Assembly (NCBI RefSeq): GCF_050337105.1
Contig: NZ_JAKJSQ010000009.1
Coordinates: 1 to 64,000 of the forward strand
Direction of reading: 5' to 3'
Length of the DNA stretch: 64,000 nucleotides
From: Aliivibrio_A kagoshimensis
Lineage (GTDB): Bacteria > Pseudomonadota > Gammaproteobacteria > Enterobacterales > Vibrionaceae
Positions 50,721-59,887 of this stretch are shown here, in pieces. Below the pieces are notes generated by a model that saw only the letters and a list, made by a program, of their open reading frames with translations, was not told the origin of the DNA and ran no database searches. Position 1 is the stretch's first letter; each line of letters starts with the position of its first letter. A program made the translations under genes and the position numbers.

Positions 50721-52460
50721 ACGCCATTTCTGCTTATAGGGGAAGACGTCGGCAATCACTCCTGCGTTGATCTGTTGTTGTGCCTGTCTCCAGTACGCGA
50801 CCGTGTAGATATCACGATGCTGCTGCTCAAAGTAGTACCTAGCTTGTCGGTGGCCGGCAAAAAAGACTGAAAACTGCTCTGGGAAGACGTCATTCTCTTC
50901 GACATCAAACCATGGCTGAGCTGACATCTCATCCAGCTCATCTTCTGCTTGAGGTATCGCTCTGAATTGACAATCAACTAGCGGACAGATCTCATCATAA
51001 TCATAAAAAATCACTCTGCCCCAACGCGTCACGCCAAAATTCTTCATCAACATATCACCGGGGAATATATTTGCTGCTGCCAACTGTTTGATTGCATTTC
51101 CATACTCTTCCATGACCGGTTGTAATTGAGCGTCCTCTGCTTCTTTAATAAACAGGTTCAATGGCGTCATCTTTCGCTCTACATAGACGTGCTTTAGAAT
51201 CAATGCATTGCCTGAAATTCGAATGCTGTCGCCTACCTGCTGTTTCATCTCCTTAAGAAGCTCACCAGAGAAGCGTGAAAGATCAAATGCCAGATATCGA
51301 AATTCATGCGTATCGGCAAGTCGGCCTACACGATCCGCATTTTTTACATAATCGTATTTCTCCATGACATCTTCACGAGACGCCTCTTTGGGCGGCGTCA
51401 CTCGGTCTTTAATCACCTTATACACATACTCGGAAGAGTCGGTGGTAAATACCAACATTACCATGCCTTTAATTCCCGGTGCGGCAATGTACTTCTCCTC
51501 TTTCGGCATTCGCCTTGTCGCATCTACCGTTGTGCGATAGAACTCAGTTTTCGCATGTTTAATAAAACCGATGGCGTTAAACAGTTCAAAGCGCTCTTTT
51601 TTTGGCAATAAATCGCAGAGATAATCGACATAACGAACGGGCTGATCGGTATCAACCATAAAATAGGAACGGGCAAAACCGAGCAACATACTCAGCTGCT
51701 CCTCTCCCACGGCAATCGCATCGACATAAATTGCCCCTTTTTCATTGTTAAGCAGAGCAATTGCAAACGGCGCACTGACTCCTGTTTCGGCATCAATTAA
51801 TCGACCAATAATGTAGGCCGCTTTATTACGAAAAAACAACGAACGCCCAAATTCAATATGACACTTTTCAATCTGTAACATGCCCGGGTCAATTTTATGC
51901 AACACTCGGTCAATAGAGGCGATATCACGCTCTAGATCTTCATAAGGCAAACGAAATACAAATGAGTTAAGCAGCTTAGAAAAAGCAGGGATCAGTCCAG
52001 ATTTGCTATCGATAAAGTTAAGGATCTCTTTGGTGTCACGTCTAGGTGGAATATAGTGCTTTTGCAAAATAAATAGGTGTACATCACGAATCTTTTTGTG
52101 GCCCCGTATCGATCCAAACACCGAGTTAAAAAAAGTCTGCGCAATCAATGCATTTTCATGATCAACCACTAGATTGGCATAGGCATCCTTGGCCAAGTGC
52201 CAAAGTTGGATATCATCAATTTCATGATAAGCCACGCGATGTGCAGTTTGGCTGGCTATCTCGACTTTCTTTTCATACACCTTCAAACGGTCGCGCATAG
52301 CCTGATGTACATCGTGCCATGCTGCTTGTTCAAATCGAGATTGAGCACTTAAGGTAATGGATAAAAACTCAGATAACATCGAATCAAAGCCCGCTAAAAT
52401 GGCACGGGCTAGTTTCGCGGCGATCATGGCTTTTAACTGGTCATTTTGTAGACTGCTCAT
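50715..52460 (-). CDS. aceK: Isocitrate dehydrogenase kinase/phosphatase
   Basis: AceK phosphorylates and dephosphorylates isocitrate dehydrogenase at one Ser and so switches carbon to the glyoxylate bypass. The 581-residue protein shows family segments such as APGIKGMVMLVFT, YVYKVIKDRVTPPKE and FYDYDEICPL, which belong to the nucleotide-binding and catalytic parts. The size matches E. coli AceK (578). aceB and aceA are not beside it. A likely target, icd, lies 1.9 kb away on the same strand. Confidence 0.96.
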   Translation of the reverse strand: MSSLQNDQLKAMIAAKLARAILAGFDSMLSEFLSITLSAQSRFEQAAWHDVHQAMRDRLKVYEKKVEIASQTAHRVAYHEIDDIQLWHLAKDAYANLVVDHENALIAQTFFNSVFGSIRGHKKIRDVHLFILQKHYIPPRRDTKEILNFIDSKSGLIPAFSKLLNSFVFRLPYEDLERDIASIDRVLHKIDPGMLQIEKCHIEFGRSLFFRNKAAYIIGRLIDAETGVSAPFAIALLNNEKGAIYVDAIAVGEEQLSMLLGFARSYFMVDTDQPVRYVDYLCDLLPKKERFELFNAIGFIKHAKTEFYRTTVDATRRMPKEEKYIAAPGIKGMVMLVFTTDSSEYVYKVIKDRVTPPKEASREDVMEKYDYVKNADRVGRLADTHEFRYLAFDLSRFSGELLKEMKQQVGDSIRISGNALILKHVYVERKMTPLNLFIKEAEDAQLQPVMEEYGNAIKQLAAANIFPGDMLMKNFGVTRWGRVIFYDYDEICPLVDCQFRAIPQAEDELDEMSAQPWFDVEENDVFPEQFSVFFAGHRQARYYFEQQHRDIYTVAYWRQAQQQINAGVIADVFPYKQKWRL

Positions 52461-52587
52461 TGCTGCATATACTCCGGTAAGCGGTTGCGTTACTTATCTC
52501 ACACTAAAACACTCTGAATATTTACTCAAGCTATCATCCATAGTTAAATAAAAACAATTGATGATTTTTTTGCTGGGTATTGATGAT

Positions 52588-53535
52588 ATGAATATTAGAA
52601 ATGTTGACCTTAATTTATTAGTCTATTTGAATGTCCTTATCGAAGAGAAAAGCGTATCCAAAGCGGCGAATAAATTGGCCCTGACGCAACCGGCAATGAG
52701 TAATGCCTTAAAGCGATTACGTGAGCTGTTTAATGACCCATTACTGGTACGTACGGGTGAAGGCATGACTCCAACCGACAAAGCGAACTCACTCAAAGCG
52801 GATATTGTCTCACTGCTCACCATGGCGGAGCAGATCACCCAACCAGACAAAGATTTTGACTTTGAGACCAGTGAAGCAACGTTTCGCATTATGGCTAATG
52901 ATTACATGGAAGCAACCCTACTGATCCCGTTTATTCAAAGTATGCTATCCACTGCCCCTAATATTAATTTTGATATTCTGCCTCCTGGTGATGTGAAATT
53001 ACAGGACATGGAAAAGGGCAGCATTGACTTGGCCATTAACCGATTCACTTCAATGCCGAAATCATTCCACCAGAGCACCTTATGGCGTGACAACTTCTGC
53101 TGCCTCACTCACAAGGAGCACCCCTACGTGACTCAAACAGACTTAGAGACCTATTTAGAGTCTGACCACGTATGGATCAACCGTGCGGGCTGGGGGGCTG
53201 AAACTGCTGTCTCCAATAAATCTGGATCCCACAAGCTTGGTTGGGTCGATGAGGCGCTATGGCAACTTGATCAAACTCGAAATATTCGCTTGTTTACTCG
53301 CCACTATATGATGAGTGGGTTACTGCAAGCACAGCCGCAGTTGATCGCAACCATTCCACGTCGTCAAGCAATGCTCTACAAAAACGAGCCGAACCTTACC
53401 ACTGTTCGCGTACCGTTTCAGATTGTTCCGATTGAGATCAAAATGATTTGGAGCCCTCTTTTACACCACTCAAAAGCGCACCAGTGGCTGCGACGTGCAC
53501 TCATTGAGTTCTCAAAAACGGTGGCAGACCGTTAG
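52588..53535 (+). CDS. LysR-family transcriptional regulator
   Basis: From the ATG at 52588 the protein has 315 residues; upstream starts at 52558 (TTG) and 52561 are in frame but less likely. The winged helix reads DLNLLVYLNVLIEEKS, then VSKAANKLALTQPAMSNAL, and the effector domain is PBP2-type. The effector is unknown. Its position opposite aceK and close to icd suggests a link with central carbon, but this is only positional. Confidence 0.9.
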   Translation: MNIRNVDLNLLVYLNVLIEEKSVSKAANKLALTQPAMSNALKRLRELFNDPLLVRTGEGMTPTDKANSLKADIVSLLTMAEQITQPDKDFDFETSEATFRIMANDYMEATLLIPFIQSMLSTAPNINFDILPPGDVKLQDMEKGSIDLAINRFTSMPKSFHQSTLWRDNFCCLTHKEHPYVTQTDLETYLESDHVWINRAGWGAETAVSNKSGSHKLGWVDEALWQLDQTRNIRLFTRHYMMSGLLQAQPQLIATIPRRQAMLYKNEPNLTTVRVPFQIVPIEIKMIWSPLLHHSKAHQWLRRALIEFSKTVADR

Positions 53536-53702
53536 TCACTCAGTAGTTGACCTAGCATTATTGATTTAATCAATAGCAAAAATAGAAAACAACTATTTCA
53601 TTTATGTTCTGATTCACTCTAAATTAAAAACGTAGACAGAGCGAAGCGAAAAAGACACCGCTCTCTGATAACACTATTTAGACTCTGAAAAGGAATAAGA
53701 CT

Positions 53703-54320
53703 ATGACTCCACAAATTAACGCAGACCAAGGTTTCAAACGTCGCCACACTATTTTTATTGATACGCCACTGTTGCATTTTTTTGAAGACGAGCTGTTACC
53801 GAAAACTCAAATTACTGCTGAGAGCTTTTATGAAGTGTTATCAACCATTATTGCTGAGTTTGGTGGTAAACATCGAAAAATGATGACTCAAAAACAGCAA
53901 TCTATCTCCGGCACAGCTAGCACCAACCAGAAACTTGAGTTATACCGCCGCGTATTTACTAAAGAGCTGTTAACGGGGGACGATGCCCATTTTGAAGCGG
54001 ACGAGTGGATCAATACCATCAATACCACTACCGAGGCGGTGCTGGATGAATACTGTTGTGAAATTCCAGATACACTGTTAGACACCTTGATGATTGCGAC
54101 CATCTCGACCATGTCAAACCATTCAGCAAAGGCGAATCATGCTATTCATCGTATTTATCACCTAACGCCAGAAATGCACAGTGCCGTTGAGTCTTCATTT
54201 TATCAATCACTGTTCCGTCGTATTGAGATGTTATTAAACATCCCAACAGGTACTGTAAAGATTGCTCTGACTGAACATGATACCGAGATAGTGGCCGCCC
54301 CACAGCTTAACTATGCTTAA
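53703..54320 (+). CDS. Hypothetical protein
   Basis: The 205-residue protein has no signal peptide and no membrane segment. It looks mostly helical, with distinctive pieces RRHTIFIDTPLLHFFEDELLP near residues 13-33 and MLLNIPTGTVKIAL near the end. There is no visible catalytic motif. AAAAGG upstream of the ATG is a reasonable ribosome site. It lies between the LysR gene and convergent icd. No family is recognised. Confidence 0.78.
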   Translation: MTPQINADQGFKRRHTIFIDTPLLHFFEDELLPKTQITAESFYEVLSTIIAEFGGKHRKMMTQKQQSISGTASTNQKLELYRRVFTKELLTGDDAHFEADEWINTINTTTEAVLDEYCCEIPDTLLDTLMIATISTMSNHSAKANHAIHRIYHLTPEMHSAVESSFYQSLFRRIEMLLNIPTGTVKIALTEHDTEIVAAPQLNYA

Positions 54321-54350
54321 GGTTCAGTTACGGAGTTCCATTACCGAGTC

Positions 54351-55604
54351 TCACATATTATCTATTACAATATCACCAAACTGGGAGCAGCTGACAACGC
54401 TTGCTCCCTCTACTTTATCTGCAAAATCATAGGTTAGGCGCTTACTCTCAAACGCCCCTTTCATTCCGTTATTAATATTCTCTGCCGCCTCTAACCAACC
54501 AATATGACGCAGCATCATCTCTGCACACAAAATGATCGAACTTGGGTTCACTTTATCCAAACCTGCTAGGTTTGGTGCGGTTCCATGAGTCGGTTCAAAA
54601 AAAGCCACTTCATCGTTCAAGTTTGCACCCGGTGCGATCCCAACTCCCCCAACTTGCGCTGCTAACGCATCAGAAAGATAGTCACCATTTTGATTCATAG
54701 TGGCAATCACATCATACGCTTCTGGTTTTAATATGATCTGTTGCAGCATCGTATCGGCAATCATATCTTTGATAATAATTTGGTGGTCATTTGCCTTATC
54801 TTCAATCACTAACCATCGACCATTCGTGTGCGCAAACGCATTAAACTCCTGTTTGGCCACCTGATAGCCCCACTGTTTAAATGCCCCTTCGGTAAACTTT
54901 AAGATGTTGCCTTTGTGAACTAAAGTGACGGAAGAGCGACGGTTGTCTATTGCGTATTTGATGGCTTGTCGAATCAGCCTTTTTGACCCTTGTTCAGAGA
55001 TATTTTTGATCCCAATGGCACAATTCTCTTCAAAACGCAGCCGGGTCACTCCCATCTCTTGCTGTAAAAATTCGATTATCCGCTCTGCGTCAGCTGAATC
55101 AGCACGCCACTCAATACCAGAATAGACATCTTCGGAGTTATCTCTAAAAACCACCATGTCAGTCTTTTCCGGCTCACGAAGTGGTGATGGCACGCCAGTA
55201 AACCAACGTACTGGTCTCATATTGACATAGAGATCCATCTCTTGTCTTAGTGCCACATTCAGTGATCGAAACCCACCACCAATGGGGGTAGTTAATGGCC
55301 CTTTAATCGCCACAACATGGTCACGCACAGCGGTAAGAGTCTCTTGTGGGAACCAATCACCGTCGTACATTTCTGCCGCTTTTTCACCATTAAAAACTTC
55401 CATCCATTTAATTTTACGGCTATTGCCATACGCTTTTTCAACCGCAGCATTCACCACATCAAGCATCACAGGGGTGATATCGACACCCACCCCGTCCCCC
55501 TCAATAAAAGAGATAATAGGAAAAAGAGGAACATCAAGCGAACCCTGCTCATCAAACGTTATTTTTTCCCCACCAACTGGGAGTCTAATATGTTGATAAT
55601 CCAT
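54351..55604 (-). CDS. icd: Isocitrate dehydrogenase, dimeric type, with unusual coenzyme-site residues
   Basis: Icd oxidises isocitrate to 2-oxoglutarate. From the ATG at 55602-55604, with AAGG eight bases upstream, the protein has 417 residues, one more than E. coli. The AceK-target serine is S114 (GGGFRSLNVALRQ). Other substrate residues are conserved. The NADP determinants of E. coli (K344, Y345, R395) are here N345, L346 and D396, while V352 and Y392 are kept. NADP use is therefore doubtful and NAD may be used. aceK is nearby on the same strand. Confidence 0.94.
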   Translation of the reverse strand: MDYQHIRLPVGGEKITFDEQGSLDVPLFPIISFIEGDGVGVDITPVMLDVVNAAVEKAYGNSRKIKWMEVFNGEKAAEMYDGDWFPQETLTAVRDHVVAIKGPLTTPIGGGFRSLNVALRQEMDLYVNMRPVRWFTGVPSPLREPEKTDMVVFRDNSEDVYSGIEWRADSADAERIIEFLQQEMGVTRLRFEENCAIGIKNISEQGSKRLIRQAIKYAIDNRRSSVTLVHKGNILKFTEGAFKQWGYQVAKQEFNAFAHTNGRWLVIEDKANDHQIIIKDMIADTMLQQIILKPEAYDVIATMNQNGDYLSDALAAQVGGVGIAPGANLNDEVAFFEPTHGTAPNLAGLDKVNPSSIILCAEMMLRHIGWLEAAENINNGMKGAFESKRLTYDFADKVEGASVVSCSQFGDIVIDNM

Positions 55605-55682
55605 AACTGACCTTTTTATAAATCGACAATTCACCCTATCTCTTCAGGGTGAATTTATCAACTGATCAACAATTTATTTACA

Positions 55683-56123
55683 TTAATAGCTGATGCTCCA
55701 GTGACTTCCATACACTTCGTTATTCACTCTCTGGGCAACTACTGGCTCTTGATTGCCATCTAGAAACCATATTACCGCGATCAATTGCTGAACGTGATTA
55801 GGAATACGTAGCTGTAACGCTTTTTCCCCATCATGGAACGATGCTTGAAACAGGCAAGTTTGATAATTAATTTCTCGATATTCCCCCTGACTGCTGCTGT
55901 CATCACAAATAGAAACCACCGATTTTTGAGTCGATAGAGCCGATACATCAATATCTAGAGTTAAGGTATATACCGCTTCTAAACTGTTTTCAGCGGCAAT
56001 CACCAGATCATAAATGCTTTCAGAAGAGGCGGCAGGGGTTGCTGGACTTGCTGCTGTCGATCCTCCGCCTCCTCCGCCACATCCGTTTAACAGCATGATT
56101 ATTAACATAATAACTATTTTCAT
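55683..56123 (-). CDS. Lipoprotein with Gly-rich start
   Basis: The ATG at 56121-56123 has AGGAG seven bases upstream and gives 146 residues. The signal ends in lipobox LLNGC, followed by six or more Gly, a flexible tether that is common on Vibrio surface lipoproteins. The rest is beta-rich with two Cys, of the size for one small domain. It lies ten bases after the stop of the LruC-domain gene and is probably co-transcribed. The function is unknown. Confidence 0.82.
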   Translation of the reverse strand: MKIVIMLIIMLLNGCGGGGGGSTAASPATPAASSESIYDLVIAAENSLEAVYTLTLDIDVSALSTQKSVVSICDDSSSQGEYREINYQTCLFQASFHDGEKALQLRIPNHVQQLIAVIWFLDGNQEPVVAQRVNNEVYGSHWSISY

Positions 56124-56133
56124 CGTCATTCTC

Positions 56134-58281
56134 CTAATCATTGTATAGGTTGTCACTGATAGCATTACTGCTTAAATACCAGTTAGGATTGGTTGCACCA
56201 CTGCTGTCTTGGGCAAAACCTGCAAATTGAGGATACGCTTCTAAGATAGTGACTCGCTCTTTGGGGTGCTTCCAATCCGTTGGGATCTCTAACGCCCATG
56301 GCAATCCATTACTGTTTTGAAAACAGTGCTCTGACCCAATAACAGAATCATCATCAAAGCTGCCAAACAGTTGGGTATCAAAGGTATCGGTATGAGCACG
56401 GTTCTTTAGGTGGATTTCATGTTTTCTTCCAGGATGAATTCCAAGTAGTGATTGTGTGGCATCACCGTGATAAGAACCGGGCGCCGCAAAGATGAATGGG
56501 TCATACGGCATTGCAGGCATCATAGCTAATGGGATGGCGCTACTAAAGGGCACAATCAAACTCCAAGCGGGTCGACTTGAGGTACCACAATCCGCCTCAG
56601 TACGAAAATATTGACACTCCCCTTCACCCGCTTGCACCATCTGCCACAGATCCGAACTGATAATCAGCACCGCATCAGATTGGTTCGCTTCGAGAACTGC
56701 AATATTCTGTACTACATTATCAATGATTAACATCACTGAATCCCCTTTCACCATTGACGCTGAAATACCCGGTAAACGAATCGCAAATCCATTATGGTAA
56801 CTGGCTCCTAATGCCGCTAACTTTCCTTCAATTTTAAGACGGATGACCTCTTCATCTTTAACGTATTCCGTATACTTCACATTCATCAAAACATCATTCA
56901 TATCAAAGTCACCCAGTTCAGGGTAGAGATCTTCATAAGCAAAAGTGGTGTACTCAGAAGCCGACGGATAGAAGCGCGGAGATACATTTAATTCGGTAAT
57001 TGTTACCGGATAATCCTCCACCTCACCATCACTCACCCCGCCAGTAGGCCCCAAGTTTTGCACGCTACTGATTCTGAATCTCGACCAACTGTCACCCGCC
57101 GTCGCCCAAGCAGGTACCGTAATGTAATAAGTGCTGTAGCCATTAGCGACCTGAGATGCGGTAATCACTTGTTCATCATTATCAAACTCACCGTCTAGAT
57201 CCCAGTCAATCCATCCATTGAGATACCCTCCTGAACCGGTGACTTCAATGCTTAAAATGGCGCTCTCTCCCACCTCCAATCCGGTCGCGAAATTAACGCC
57301 GTCGTCATCATTACTTGCATCACTAGTATCATCCGAAAGTGGGTAGGTATAACTGGTAGATTCAGGGTCAACGTGCGAGCCTAAATAAAGAGTGGTGATC
57401 CCATGACGAGCTCCTGAAGACTCTATGCTGGTGCCATAACTGTCTGGTGCATCGCCAAAATCCACATCATCACTGACTTCAATCGCCGCTAAAGCACAAC
57501 GCGCGCCATCATTCGAGTTACTTGAGGGACCATAAGAGAAAAATTGTGCCACTGATGCCGCTCCATCTAAAGTGATCCGATAGAGGTAACCATTACCATT
57601 ATTACTGATATACAGGTGCCCACTAACATCAAAATATTGTGCACCAAAGGTAAAATTAAACCCCAATTCGCTTTCACTCAGCACTTGGTTCAGCTGCTCA
57701 GTCATCCCATTGGCGGAATCAATTTTCCACAAATACCCATCGTTATCGACGGCATATAGGTAGTTATCACTAGGGTGGAAAGCCATATCCGTTAGTTTCG
57801 GGTTACCCATCTCACCGCTACTAGCGACTTTAACCATGGTTAAGTTGCCCAGTGGGTCATCAAGATCAATTCGATAAAGTCCATAACCAGGGCGATAGCC
57901 GTACCAGGCATTCTCTATTAATGACACATCACCGACATAAAAAGGTTTGCCAATTAAACCGTTCACATTCAGTGGCAATGTCTGATAGTCACTGCCTATC
58001 TGCGCTAACGTTTTTGCACTGTAATCCCATCCGTATATGTAGCTATCATGGAAACTAAATCCCGCCCCATTTACGTTACTGGTTCCCATGTTATTGGAAA
58101 GCATTGAATAACTGCCTGTTGAAAGATCAATCCCAAACGCTAAAGGAGTCGTGGCTGGCTTTTGAATCAGAAATGCCTCGGTCGGACACTGTTCAAACGC
58201 CGTTGCTTTCACAGATGAGGCGTTTAAAGAGAGCCACACTCCACTGAGCAGTATTAAAGTCGTCATAAACTTTGAATTCAT
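56134..58281 (-). CDS. Secreted LruC-domain protein with beta-propeller-like start
   Basis: The 715-residue protein has a signal peptide of about 27 residues. Residues 40-270 have repeats of LYAVDNDG and LYRI type resembling a beta-propeller. At 274-284 comes DFGDAPDSYGT, then DDDGV (325-329) and the GEVEDY motif (419-424), the signature of GEVED domains. The LruC/DUF4842 region begins near 448, with DLYPELGDFDMND at 451-463. It is a surface or secreted protein with acidic, Ca-binding-like motifs. Its ligand is unknown. Confidence 0.88.
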   Translation of the reverse strand: MNSKFMTTLILLSGVWLSLNASSVKATAFEQCPTEAFLIQKPATTPLAFGIDLSTGSYSMLSNNMGTSNVNGAGFSFHDSYIYGWDYSAKTLAQIGSDYQTLPLNVNGLIGKPFYVGDVSLIENAWYGYRPGYGLYRIDLDDPLGNLTMVKVASSGEMGNPKLTDMAFHPSDNYLYAVDNDGYLWKIDSANGMTEQLNQVLSESELGFNFTFGAQYFDVSGHLYISNNGNGYLYRITLDGAASVAQFFSYGPSSNSNDGARCALAAIEVSDDVDFGDAPDSYGTSIESSGARHGITTLYLGSHVDPESTSYTYPLSDDTSDASNDDDGVNFATGLEVGESAILSIEVTGSGGYLNGWIDWDLDGEFDNDEQVITASQVANGYSTYYITVPAWATAGDSWSRFRISSVQNLGPTGGVSDGEVEDYPVTITELNVSPRFYPSASEYTTFAYEDLYPELGDFDMNDVLMNVKYTEYVKDEEVIRLKIEGKLAALGASYHNGFAIRLPGISASMVKGDSVMLIIDNVVQNIAVLEANQSDAVLIISSDLWQMVQAGEGECQYFRTEADCGTSSRPAWSLIVPFSSAIPLAMMPAMPYDPFIFAAPGSYHGDATQSLLGIHPGRKHEIHLKNRAHTDTFDTQLFGSFDDDSVIGSEHCFQNSNGLPWALEIPTDWKHPKERVTILEAYPQFAGFAQDSSGATNPNWYLSSNAISDNLYND

Positions 58282-58447
58282 TCGATATACCTTCTGTTCA
58301 AAGGGGGTATCCTGTCTATTGCATCAATCGAACCAATTTTTCCAACAAACTATCAATAACTTATGACCATTATTTTCGTAACACTTATCAATAAACTGCA
58401 TTTTGCGAATAAACAGCAGAGTCAATAAGCAAAATGCAAATCTACAA

Positions 58448-58463
58448 AGTGACACAGTTCACA
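58448..58463. promoter_or_regulatory. CRP-like site between the LruC gene and terC
   Basis: AGTGA (58448-58452), six bases, then TCACA (58459-58463) matches nine of ten bases of the CRP consensus. It lies about 100 bases from the plus-strand start and 170 from the minus-strand one. Which gene it acts on is uncertain. Confidence 0.45.
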
Positions 58464-58550
58464 AATAATTATCTATAAAGTAAAAAAAAAGCTAGCTTTA
58501 GAAAAATAACACTATAAATTATCGTTTTTTAACCCTTAGGACACACCGAT

Positions 58551-59294
58551 ATGGAATGGCTAGCAGATCCCAACGCTTGGATTGCCTTAGTTACTCTAAC
58601 CACGCTTGAAATTGTACTAGGTATCGACAACATTATTTTTATCTCGATACTTGTTTCCCGTCTGCCTGAACACCAACGAGACAAAGGTCGAGTTATTGGT
58701 CTCGCGCTTGCGATGATCACTCGAATATTACTACTGCTCTCTCTTGCATGGGTGATGAAGCTCACCGCACCCTTTATTACGCTGTATGATCATGGTGTAT
58801 CGGGTCGTGATATTATTTTGTTGGTGGGTGGGTTGTTTCTTATCTACAAAAGTACCACTGAGATTCATGGCTGTTTAGAGGGACATCATGATGATATTCC
58901 GAAATCTAAAGCCAGCAGTTTCTTCTCTGTATTGATTCAAATTGCTATTTTGGATTTGGTCTTTTCACTCGACTCAGTAATTACTGCAGTGGGTATGGCG
59001 GATGACATTGAAGTCATGGTATTGGCCATTGTTATTGCCGTCGGTGTCATGATGTTTGCGGCGAAATCCGTCGGTGAGTTTGTTGAAAAACACCCAACGG
59101 TGAAGATGTTAGCACTAACATTCTTAACGCTCATTGGATTTACCTTGTTGGGTGAAGGCTTTGGTCTACATATCCCAAAAGGTTACATCTATTTTGCGAT
59201 GGGTTTCTCCATTGCCGTCGAGATGCTGAACCTAAAAGTCAAATCGAAAAACGATAAGACCGTTTCTCTAAATCAAAAAAGTGAGTTAGAATAA
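58551..59294 (+). CDS. TerC-family membrane protein (YgdQ/YkoY-like)
   Basis: The 247-residue protein has seven or eight membrane segments and the TerC motifs LEIVLGIDNIIFIS near residues 19-32 and DLVFSLDSVITAVG near 137-150, with paired acidic residues in membrane helices. Members are linked to manganese export or metal insertion into secreted enzymes. The tail is charged and cytoplasmic. It lies 37 bases upstream of the vemP-like gene and might be co-transcribed with it. Confidence 0.9.
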   Translation: MEWLADPNAWIALVTLTTLEIVLGIDNIIFISILVSRLPEHQRDKGRVIGLALAMITRILLLLSLAWVMKLTAPFITLYDHGVSGRDIILLVGGLFLIYKSTTEIHGCLEGHHDDIPKSKASSFFSVLIQIAILDLVFSLDSVITAVGMADDIEVMVLAIVIAVGVMMFAAKSVGEFVEKHPTVKMLALTFLTLIGFTLLGEGFGLHIPKGYIYFAMGFSIAVEMLNLKVKSKNDKTVSLNQKSELE

Positions 59295-59331
59295 CCTGTG
59301 CAATATCACAAATTAATGTAACGGGGATGTT

Positions 59332-59778
59332 TTGAATACACTATTTCGCATTCTACTCTTGGTCATCTGTTTAGGGGCAACGTCTTTTGCTCACGCAGAA
59401 TCACAACCAACAGAAAGTGAAATAGCCTCATGCCAGGTTGAGCAAACAACAACAGCTCAACCTGAAAACACTTGCCACCGTTATTCTGACGATAGACAAA
59501 CTCCAGTAAAGTCACACCATATCAACCTTGGTGTTGAATACTCGATTCGATACAGCCACTCTGCTCGAGATAATAATCAACAGAGCAAACCAGACTACCA
59601 AGTCGTGATTGAGATTCCTGCGCCGCTTGCGCCGACATTAACCAAGGGGTATGTCGAACCTTTTACGCCGACTCTTAGTTGGATGCTACATAGTGCCCAC
59701 TCTGCTTCTCGGCTCTCTGGCTGGAAAGAGAGTAACCTTCTCTATACCCAACATACTCATTTCATCCATCTCGTTTAA
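59332..59778 (+). CDS. vemP: VemP-like secretion monitor (translation-arrest peptide)
   Basis: The 148-residue protein starts at a TTG with GGGG about seven bases upstream. The signal peptide ends AHA before residue 23, so it is exported by Sec. The C-terminal region reads SRLSGWKESNLLYTQ followed by HTHFIHLV, recalling the Gly-Trp-Lys-Glu element of the arrest sequence of Vibrio alginolyticus VemP (159 residues), as I remember it. VemP stalls its own ribosome until it is pulled across the membrane, and so raises SecDF2 when export is slow. The position just before secD supports this. The exact arrest residues cannot be proven here. Confidence 0.72.
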   Translation: MNTLFRILLLVICLGATSFAHAESQPTESEIASCQVEQTTTAQPENTCHRYSDDRQTPVKSHHINLGVEYSIRYSHSARDNNQQSKPDYQVVIEIPAPLAPTLTKGYVEPFTPTLSWMLHSAHSASRLSGWKESNLLYTQHTHFIHLV

Positions 59779-59886
59779 TCCCACTATCCATTAAACCATT
59801 CAACTCTATCTATAACGTAAGCTATGGGTATGAGTAAGCTATCAACGTTTTAATGCACCACTCTATGGTGGTGTAGGTGATTAAAT
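59773..59886 (+). promoter_or_regulatory. RNA pairing that may mask the secD ribosome-binding site
   Basis: GUUUAAUCCC (59773-59782), which covers the vemP stop codon, can pair with 59876-59886. The pairing has nine Watson-Crick pairs and one G-U pair, with one bulged U at 59878, and covers the GG of the secD Shine-Dalgarno AGGTGA (59875-59880). A small hairpin CACCAC/GTGGTG (59856-59861 with 59868-59873) lies inside. A ribosome stalled near the end of vemP would open the outer stem and expose the secD site. Confidence 0.6.
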
Positions 59887-59887
59887 T

